Assembly (NCBI GenBank): GCA_035525905.1
Contig: DATLDK010000075.1
Location: 1-13,112, forward strand
Origin: Gaiellasilicea sp035525905
GTDB taxonomy: Bacteria > Actinomycetota > Thermoleophilia > Gaiellales > Gaiellaceae
Reading direction: 5' to 3'
DNA: 13,112 nt
The notes under the pieces were generated by a model. The model had not been told where the DNA came from. It saw only the letters and a list, made by a program, of their open reading frames with translations, and made no database searches. Of the stretch, positions 6,662 to 13,112 are shown one piece after another (positions within the stretch are counted from its first letter, which is position 1; the number at the start of each line of letters is the position of its first letter). A program made the translations under genes and the position numbers.

Positions 6662-7117
6662 GTGCTCGCGGACGACGGTTATCTCGTACGCGCGAACGCC
6701 CTGCTCGCGAGCGTGGCGGCGATCTTGCTCGCTGCCGGCCTCTTCCTGCGCATCCCTGTCGTCATCCCCGCGACGGTCGTGCTGCTCGGAGGCGAGTACG
6801 TCGCGATCCTCGGTTTCGAGACGGACGCGCTCGACCCGCGGGCTCCGCTCGTGGCAGGCGCGCTCTTCGGCGTCGCCGAGCTCGCGTACTGGTCGCTGGA
6901 GCTCCGCGGGGCCGTCGTCGACGAGGCCGGGACGTACCTGCGGCGGGTCGCTCTCGTCGCGACGCTCGTCGTCGGCGCCGTGGCCCTGGGAGTGGGCCTC
7001 CTGGCGCTGGTCGAGTTCGTCTCGGCCGGCGGCCCTGCGGTCGATGTCCTGGGCGCCGTGGCAGCCCTCGGCGCGCTTGGCCTCCTCGCCTTCGCCGCGC
7101 GCCGCACCGGCGCCTAG
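6662..7117 (+). CDS. Multi-helix membrane protein, function unknown (start probably upstream)
   Basis: From the GTG at 6662 the product has 151 residues, almost all in hydrophobic segments (about 12-31, 33-51, 62-80, 94-118 and 125-147). I recognise no family. It is the last gene of the MoxR cassette. The GTG has no Shine-Dalgarno, and the frame continues open upstream to 6482 without a canonical start. The upstream codons from 6575 read as a basic stretch (PKARATRARIAAG) followed by a further hydrophobic segment (AAAVLATGGTGAWLAVLA), a natural membrane-protein N-terminus. An ATT at 6575 with GAGGGGG 7 bases before it would give 180 residues. I give the conservative GTG start but think the protein is longer. 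Its stop is 3 bases from the convergent ftsH stop. Confidence 0.7.
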   Translation: MLADDGYLVRANALLASVAAILLAAGLFLRIPVVIPATVVLLGGEYVAILGFETDALDPRAPLVAGALFGVAELAYWSLELRGAVVDEAGTYLRRVALVATLVVGAVALGVGLLALVEFVSAGGPAVDVLGAVAALGALGLLAFAARRTGA

Positions 7118-7120
7118 CTC

Positions 7121-9067
<1,947 letters not shown>

Positions 9068-9144
9068 GGGGTCAAATGAGGGTAGCAGCCTGGGCTGCCG
9101 AAACCATCCCCCGGAAGGAACAGATATACGCCCGTAACCGGGGT
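9068..9144 (-). promoter_or_regulatory. hpt-ftsH intergenic region, possible ftsH promoter and operator
   Basis: At 77 bases this is the longest clear gap in the window. Read on the minus strand, a weak 4-bp hairpin (CCCG-GTTA-CGGG) lies just after the hpt stop without a U-run, so it is a poor terminator. Nearer ftsH is TACCCT (9079-9084), which fits the minimal TAnnnT -10 pattern, 11 bases before the GTG. A dyad GCAGCC-N2-GGCTGC (9085-9098) lies directly upstream. No convincing -35 is seen. A separate ftsH promoter is plausible but unproven. Confidence 0.35.
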
Positions 9145-9696
9145 TTAATGCGGCGGAATCAGGTCCGGGTGCAGCACCGCGACATACGGAAGGTTGCGGT
9201 AGCGCTCGGCGAAGTCGAGCCCGTAGCCGATCACGAAGCGGTTCGGGATCTCGAAGCCGACGAACTTGACCGGCACGTCGATCTCGCGGCGGTCGGGCTT
9301 CGTCAGGAGAGCGCAGATCTCGAGTGTGGCCGGCTTGCGCGCCCTCAGGCTCCGCATCAGGTACGAGAGGGTCAAGCCGGAGTCGATGATGTCCTCGACG
9401 ACGAGCACGTCCCGGCCGGAGATGTTGGCGTCGAGGTCCTTGAGGATCCTGACGACGCCGGACGAGTCCGTCGCCGCGCCGTAGCTCGAGATCGCCATGA
9501 AGTCGATCTCGCAAGGGACGGTGAGCTCGCGCATCAGGTCGGCCATGAAGAAGACGGCGCCCTTCAGCACCCCCACGAGAAGAAGGTCGCGCCCCTCATA
9601 GGCCTTCGAGATCTCCTGCCCGAGCTCCGCGATCCGCGCCTGGAGCGCGTCCTCCTCGATCAGGATCTCGCCGACGGCGTCTTTCACCGTCTCCAT
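9145..9696 (-). CDS. hpt: Hypoxanthine (guanine) phosphoribosyltransferase
   Basis: This enzyme salvages hypoxanthine and guanine to IMP and GMP using PRPP. It has 183 residues, a normal length for bacterial HPRT. The PRPP-binding motif is VVEDIIDSGLTLS (99-111). Other landmarks are LVGVLKGAVFFMADL (40-54), the flexible-loop segment ISSYG (69-73) and KFVGFEIPNRFVIGYGLDFAERYRNLPY (144-171), which holds the base-binding lysine region and the GYGLD motif. The ATG at 9696 is preceded by AAGGGG at 9 bases and overlaps the end of tilS by 13 bases, so the two are probably co-translated. tilS-hpt-ftsH is a widely conserved order; in some bacteria tilS and hpt are fused. Confidence 0.97.
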   Translation of the reverse strand: METVKDAVGEILIEEDALQARIAELGQEISKAYEGRDLLLVGVLKGAVFFMADLMRELTVPCEIDFMAISSYGAATDSSGVVRILKDLDANISGRDVLVVEDIIDSGLTLSYLMRSLRARKPATLEICALLTKPDRREIDVPVKFVGFEIPNRFVIGYGLDFAERYRNLPYVAVLHPDLIPPH

Positions 9697-10652
9697 GTAA
9701 CTGCCCCTTCCCACCCGGGCGCCTCGGCCACACCAGGGACGGCGACGACCTCGTCGCCGCGCACGACGAGCGGCCAGCTGTCGCGCTCGGCTCTCGGCAC
9801 CTTCGCGTCCACGAGGAGATCCTGCACTTTCTTGGAGCGGCCCGCGAGTCGATCCCCCGGCCGGCGGCTGCGCACCTCGAGGCCGTCGCGGTCCGACTCG
9901 AGCGTCCACGGCCCCCACTGCACCGTGCCCTCGAGCCGCAGCGAGCCGTACTCGCGCACCGCGCGGACCCCGCCGCCGAGATCGGCAGACGACGTGCCGT
10001 GCCGACCGGCGAGGAGGCGCGCCAACGTGAGCTCGAGGGTGCGGGGCAAACGCGGGCGCTCCTCGGCGAGCGCGAGCAGGGAGGCGCGCGCCCGAGGATC
10101 GAGACGCTCCAGCAGAGGCAGGATCTCGTCGCGGATCAGACCACGCTTCGTGCCCGAGTTGGAGGAGTCCTCGCGGTACGGCAGCCCCTGCTGTCGGCAG
10201 TAGGCACGCGTCTCCTCTCGCCACAGGCCGAGCAAGGGCCGGACGACGCCGTCCTCGCGCCGCGCCTTGATTCGCTGCGGGGTGCCCGAGGCGACGAGGC
10301 CGAGCAGTACGGACTCGACCTGGTCGGAGGCGGTGTGGCCGGTTGCGCGAAGGCGGTCTGACGCAACCGAGTAGCGCAGGTCCCGCAGCCCCGCCTCGGT
10401 GGGGTTTCGTGTCTCAGAAGAACGAGCCACGACCTCCGCGCCGAGCACCTCGCGGCAGAAGCGCGCGTCCGCCTCGGATTCAGCGCCACGCAGCCCGTGG
10501 GCGACGTGGAGAGCCGAGACCTCGTAGCCGAGCGCGCCCAGCGCGTGCCAGAGGCAGGTGGAGTCGGCGCCGCCGGACACGAGGCACGTGATCTGGCCGC
10601 CCGGCGCGATCAGGCCTTCGTCGCGGATGAACGTCTCGATGCGCTCGAGCAT
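9684..10652 (-). CDS. tilS: tRNA(Ile)-lysidine synthase
   Basis: TilS attaches lysine to C34 of the CAU-anticodon tRNA-Ile with ATP, so that it reads AUA codons and is charged with isoleucine. From ATG 10652 it has 322 residues, shorter than the E. coli enzyme (about 430) but typical of short actinobacterial forms. The PP-loop CLVSGGADSTCL (23-34) is intact, with HVAHGLRG (49-56), RDLRY (90-94), TGHTASDQVESVLLGL (104-119) and RPLLGLWREETRAYC (138-152). A C-terminal domain like TilS_C is also seen: VRSRRPGDRLAGRSKKVQDLL to VPGVAE (260-310), so the protein is complete and the linker is short. The open frame extends about 100 codons upstream, but these are antisense-like Arg/Gly-rich residues overlapping the phosphatase gene. 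It lies 14 bases after that gene. Confidence 0.96.
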   Translation of the reverse strand: MLERIETFIRDEGLIAPGGQITCLVSGGADSTCLWHALGALGYEVSALHVAHGLRGAESEADARFCREVLGAEVVARSSETRNPTEAGLRDLRYSVASDRLRATGHTASDQVESVLLGLVASGTPQRIKARREDGVVRPLLGLWREETRAYCRQQGLPYREDSSNSGTKRGLIRDEILPLLERLDPRARASLLALAEERPRLPRTLELTLARLLAGRHGTSSADLGGGVRAVREYGSLRLEGTVQWGPWTLESDRDGLEVRSRRPGDRLAGRSKKVQDLLVDAKVPRAERDSWPLVVRGDEVVAVPGVAEAPGWEGAVTWRR

Positions 10653-10666
10653 CGCTCCAGTGTGCC

Positions 10667-11251
10667 CTACCAGGCGGGGGCCGCAGCCCACGCCTCGAGT
10701 GCAGCGATCGCCCGGGCGAAGGCGTCGGCGTCGAGGGTGAACGGCTTCGCCGGATCCACACCGTCGAGCACCCGCGCCGGCGGCTTGCCCTCGAGCGCGA
10801 GCAGGACGTACCGCACCGGCGCACCGTGCGCCACGAGGGCGACGCGCTCCTCCGGCCGGGCGAGCACGGTCCGATAGCCGCGGACGTAGCGGCGCACGGC
10901 CGCGACGCGGCTCTCGCCGCCCCCGGGGACGTCGTCCTCGGGTGTCGAGGTGAGCACCCACTGGTCGAACCCGTCGGTCCAGCGGGTTCCCTCGAAGGAT
11001 CCGAAGGCGAATTCGTTCAGCTCCGGCACCTCGAGCAGCGGGGCGCCGGGCCAGGCGAGCTCCGCCGTCTCCCTCGTTCGCGAGAAGGCGGTATGCGCGA
11101 CGAGCTCGACGGGCCCGGCGGCCCGACCGAGGTGGCGCGCCTCCTCGCGGCCCGCAGCAGTGAGCCTCACCTCTACGGACGCGTCACCGTTGAGCCGCTC
11201 GAGCACGCTGAACTCGGATTGCGCGTGACGCGCCAGGACGAGCTCCCTCAC
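10667..11251 (-). CDS. Histidine phosphatase family protein (phosphoglycerate mutase-like)
   Basis: A 194-residue cytoplasmic protein of the histidine phosphatase superfamily, which uses a phospho-histidine intermediate. The catalytic motif LARHAQSEFS (6-15) has R8 and H9; the usual RHG reads RHA. Next come LTAAGREEARHLG (30-42), the second arginine region FSRTRETAE (56-64), the acidic segment ELNEFAFGSFEG (77-88) and the second histidine motif ALVAHGAPVRYVL (138-150, H142). The substrate cannot be told from sequence; such enzymes act on sugar phosphates, nucleotides or other small phosphate esters. The GTG at 11251 overlaps the GNAT stop by 4 bases (GTGA). The same frame stays open to the right edge of the window, but only as an antisense shadow of the GNAT and deoD genes. 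Confidence 0.9.
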   Translation of the reverse strand: MRELVLARHAQSEFSVLERLNGDASVEVRLTAAGREEARHLGRAAGPVELVAHTAFSRTRETAELAWPGAPLLEVPELNEFAFGSFEGTRWTDGFDQWVLTSTPEDDVPGGGESRVAAVRRYVRGYRTVLARPEERVALVAHGAPVRYVLLALEGKPPARVLDGVDPAKPFTLDADAFARAIAALEAWAAAPAW

Positions 11252-12027
11252 AGGAGCACGCTGCGGTAGTCGAGCACGTGCTGCATCCCGACCGTGTCGT
11301 ACAGCTTGATCGCCGCGTCGTTGTCGGCACGGACGAAGAGGCAGACACGGGGCACCTGGCCGAGCAGCAGCCGGATCAGGTCGCGCAGGCCACGGGTGCC
11401 GTTGCCGGCGCGACGCGCCGCCGGATCGGTCCAGACCTGCTGCAGCTGCACCGCCTCCGGGGTCCACGCGGACGCCTCGGCCTTGAAGAGGATGACCCCG
11501 TCCTCGGCCCACAGCCACGAGCGGCCGGTCTCGATCTGGGCGCGTGTCCGCCAGCGGAAGCCGCTGGCGTCGCGCGCCAGTGGGTCGATCCCGAGCTCGA
11601 CCTCGTGTGCGCGCGCGCAGGCGGGGAGCAGGAGGTCGAGGTCGCCCAGCCGCGCCGGGCGCAGCCCGCTGTCCCCGGGCTCGGGTGAAGCCGAGATCGT
11701 GTAGACGGGCTGCCCGGGCCGGTCCTCCCGCGGCGTCGGCAGGCGGTGGCGCGCAGCCTCCCAGAGGTCGCTGACCGCACCCTGCTCGCCGATCAGCATC
11801 CGCGCGCCGGAACGCGCCGTGAGTTCGGCGAAGGCCCCGCAGCCCTGGCCCGACGGGACTACGTTCGCGCCTGTATGGCAGAGCGCCACCAGACGGCCAT
11901 CCTGCTCGACACCCGCGAACCGGCCGAGGCCGCGGCGGGCAACATCCTCCAGGAAGACCCGCTCGACCGGGTCCTCCGCGCAGTAACCGAGGATCTGTTC
12001 GACGGGCGGGTCGACGATGTGCGCCAC
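11248..12027 (-). CDS. DUF4081 plus GNAT-fold N-acetyltransferase
   Basis: A 259-residue protein. Residues about 10-112 match DUF4081: DPVERVFLEDV (19-29), then GRLVALCHTGANVVPSG (44-60) and a segment ending QPVYTIS. Residues about 120-259 form a GNAT acetyltransferase domain with AHEVELGIDP (140-149), ILFKAEASAWTPEAVQLQQVWTDP (179-202), the acetyl-CoA loop RRAGNGTRGL (205-214; family RxxGxG/A) and the final motif FVRADNDAAIKLYDTVGM (231-248). Mycobacterial Rv2867c has the same architecture. The acceptor substrate is unknown. The GTG start at 12027 has GAGG 9 bases upstream. It is divergent from deoD across 31 bases and first in the minus-strand run leading to ftsH; its stop overlaps the phosphatase start. 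Confidence 0.88.
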   Translation of the reverse strand: MAHIVDPPVEQILGYCAEDPVERVFLEDVARRGLGRFAGVEQDGRLVALCHTGANVVPSGQGCGAFAELTARSGARMLIGEQGAVSDLWEAARHRLPTPREDRPGQPVYTISASPEPGDSGLRPARLGDLDLLLPACARAHEVELGIDPLARDASGFRWRTRAQIETGRSWLWAEDGVILFKAEASAWTPEAVQLQQVWTDPAARRAGNGTRGLRDLIRLLLGQVPRVCLFVRADNDAAIKLYDTVGMQHVLDYRSVLL

Positions 12028-12036
12028 GAGGCGAAT

Positions 12037-12040
12037 CCTC
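12037..12040 (-). promoter_or_regulatory. Shine-Dalgarno of the GNAT gene
   Basis: GAGG on the minus strand, 9 bases before GTG 12027. It supports this start for the acetyltransferase. The opposite-strand deoD gene has no such site. Confidence 0.45.
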
Positions 12041-12041
12041 G

Positions 12042-12049
12042 CGTATAGG
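12042..12049. promoter_or_regulatory. Shared TATA core, possible overlapping divergent -10 elements
   Basis: The only TATA in this GC-rich divergent gap is at 12044-12047. On the plus strand it reads TATAGG, 9 bases before the deoD ATG, which would give a leaderless or near-leaderless deoD mRNA, in keeping with the missing deoD Shine-Dalgarno. On the minus strand it reads TATACG, 14 bases before the GNAT GTG. No good -35 is seen on either strand. The element is visible; promoter function is inferred. Confidence 0.45.
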
Positions 12050-12058
12050 GTCTCGCGG

Positions 12059-12772
12059 ATGCCGATTCACGTGCGAGCAGAGCAGGGCGAGTACGCCGAG
12101 GCGTGCCTCCTTCCAGGGGACCCCCTGCGCGCCAAGTACATCGCCGAGACCTATCTCGACGACGTCGTCCAGCGGAACTCCGAGCGCGGCCTGCTCGGCT
12201 ACACGGGCTCGTGGGAGGGCAAGCCGGTCTCGGTCCAGGGCACCGGCATGGGTTGCCCGGGAGCGACGATCGTCTTCGAGGAGCTCGTCCAGATCGGCGT
12301 CAAGAAGCTCTTGCGGGTCGGCACCTGCGGCGGGCTGCAGCCGCACCACCAGCTGGGCGACTTGATCGTCGCGCTCTCCGCCGTCCCCGCCGACTCGACC
12401 GCCATGCACCTCGTCGGCAACGAGCCACACTGCCCCACCGCGAGCTGGGAGCTGATCCACGGAGCCGTGCACGCGGCGAAGGAGATGGGCCAGGAGATGC
12501 ATGTCGGCCCCATCGTCTCGAGCGACCTCTTCTACAACCCGGACGACGGACAGTACGAGCGCTGGTCGAAGCGGGGCGTGCTCGCGGTCGAGATGGAGGC
12601 GTCGGCGCTGTTCACCGTCGCCGCACTGCACGGCGTCGAGTCGGGGTGCCTCCTCACGGTCAGCGACATCGTGGTCGAGGGCGAGTTCACGCGGATCAGC
12701 GATGACGATCTGCGCAGCGCCGTCGACCGGATGACGAAGATCGCGCTCGCTGTCGCCACCTCTGATCGCTAA
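12059..12772 (+). CDS. deoD: Purine nucleoside phosphorylase, DeoD type
   Basis: PNP cleaves purine (deoxy)nucleosides with phosphate to a free base and (deoxy)ribose-1-phosphate, feeding the base to salvage enzymes such as the nearby Hpt. The 237 residues equal the hexameric DeoD type. Motifs: H4, the phosphate site LLPGDPLRAKYIAE (17-30, G20 and R24), GTGMGCPGATIVFEEL (61-76), RVGTCGG (86-92, R86), SSDLFYNPD (154-162), the ribose-binding EMEASALF (178-185) and LLTVSDI (198-204), whose D203 corresponds to the catalytic aspartate of E. coli DeoD. The ATG at 12059 is chosen because it starts MPIHVRAEQG like other DeoD proteins; the extra 14 codons upstream would cover the putative promoter. 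No Shine-Dalgarno is seen. Related uridine phosphorylases are less likely given this aspartate. Confidence 0.94.
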   Translation: MPIHVRAEQGEYAEACLLPGDPLRAKYIAETYLDDVVQRNSERGLLGYTGSWEGKPVSVQGTGMGCPGATIVFEELVQIGVKKLLRVGTCGGLQPHHQLGDLIVALSAVPADSTAMHLVGNEPHCPTASWELIHGAVHAAKEMGQEMHVGPIVSSDLFYNPDDGQYERWSKRGVLAVEMEASALFTVAALHGVESGCLLTVSDIVVEGEFTRISDDDLRSAVDRMTKIALAVATSDR

Positions 12773-13112
12773 GACCTTCTTTCTCGTCAACCCCGCTTCG
12801 GGGAACGGGGCCACGGGCAAGCGCTGGCCCGAGCTCGCGCACCGCGCTGCGCGCCTGGGCCTGACCGGCGAGACGCTGTTCTCCGAGCGGCCCGGCCACC
12901 TGATGGAGCTCGCGCGCCAGGCGGTCGAAAGCGGCGCGGAGCTCGTTGTCGCAGCCGGCGGCGACGGCACGCTGAACGAAGTCGTCAACGGCGTCGCAGG
13001 CACCGGCGTCGATCTCGCGACGATCCCGCTCGGTACCGGCATGGACTTCGTGCGGACGTACGGGATCCCGACGAAATTCGACGACGCGGTCCGCGTCGCG
13101 CTCGACGGCACG
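12762..13112 (+). CDS. Diacylglycerol kinase catalytic-domain protein, N-terminal part (runs off right edge)
   Basis: About 117 residues of a lipid or diacylglycerol kinase (YegS/DgkB-like family), which uses ATP to phosphorylate a lipid or related substrate at the membrane. Visible motifs, numbered from the first codon, are the start strand KTFFLVNPASGNGATGK (4-20), the nucleotide-binding VVAAGGDGTLNEVVNG (65-80) and IPLGTGMDFVRTYGIP (88-103). The last is usually GTGNDF or GTANDF; Met replaces Asn here. No ATG, GTG or TTG precedes the conserved strand: the frame is open only from 12735, and the first ATG (12904) would remove the essential first motif. CTG 12762 or ATC 12765 would give a natural N-terminus (M-IAKTFFLVNP or M-AKTFFLVNP) overlapping the deoD stop by about 8-11 bases. 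The family is clear; the start is unresolved. Confidence 0.85.
   Translation, partial: MIAKTFFLVNPASGNGATGKRWPELAHRAARLGLTGETLFSERPGHLMELARQAVESGAELVVAAGGDGTLNEVVNGVAGTGVDLATIPLGTGMDFVRTYGIPTKFDDAVRVALDGT

Noticed and set aside
10667..13111. A minus-strand frame open for over 800 codons across the right end
   Set aside because: Only its last 194 codons (10667-11251) form a recognisable protein. The rest is antisense to deoD and the kinase gene or lies out of frame within the GNAT gene, and is low-complexity Arg/Ala/Pro, as expected in high-GC DNA.

Overview
This window is high-GC, densely packed chromosomal DNA that suggests an actinobacterium. The evidence is GC-rich codons throughout, several GTG starts and a likely TTG start, genes with no visible Shine-Dalgarno (probably leaderless), a DUF2469 protein, a DUF4081-GNAT protein and a tilS-hpt-ftsH / folP-folB-folK / coaX neighbourhood. 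A deep lineage such as Thermoleophilia is my guess from overall style and cannot be proven here. I saw no rRNA, tRNA, CRISPR array, insertion sequence or prophage, and no gene-free stretch longer than about 80 bases (or about 130 if unusual starts are ignored).

Region 1 (1-2888, minus strand) carries cofactor genes read right to left: folP, folB, folK, a DUF2469 gene and coaX, followed after a 64-base gap by the start of a DUF4383 membrane protein that runs off the left edge. The folP/folB and folB/folK junctions are both 4-base GTGA overlaps. The block joins three folate steps to the first step of CoA synthesis.

Region 2 (2922-7117, plus strand) is a compact five-gene cassette: a four-helix membrane protein with a C-terminal DUF4129 domain, a small two-helix membrane protein of unknown function, a MoxR AAA+ ATPase, a DUF58/vWA-like protein and a multi-helix membrane protein. 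The first four are joined by 1- to 4-base overlaps, so they are probably co-translated. The combination points to a MoxR chaperone with a DUF58 partner acting at the membrane. The transglutaminase often found in such clusters is absent.

Region 3 (7121-12027, minus strand) reads right to left: a DUF4081-GNAT acetyltransferase, a histidine phosphatase, tilS, hpt and ftsH. tilS-hpt-ftsH is a classic housekeeping trio (tRNA-Ile lysidine synthesis, purine salvage, membrane proteolysis). In mycobacteria ftsH is followed by folE and folP. Here the MoxR cassette lies, in the opposite orientation, between ftsH and folP, and no folE is present.

Region 4 (12059-13112, plus strand) holds a deoD-type purine nucleoside phosphorylase and the start of a diacylglycerol-kinase-family gene that runs off the right edge. 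deoD is divergent from the GNAT gene across 31 bases containing one TATA core.

The most unusual points are the cassette in the folE position, two genes whose reading frames extend well upstream of any ATG/GTG/TTG and seem to need non-canonical starts, a perfect 14-bp palindrome over the coaX ribosome binding site, and two very tight divergent gene pairs.
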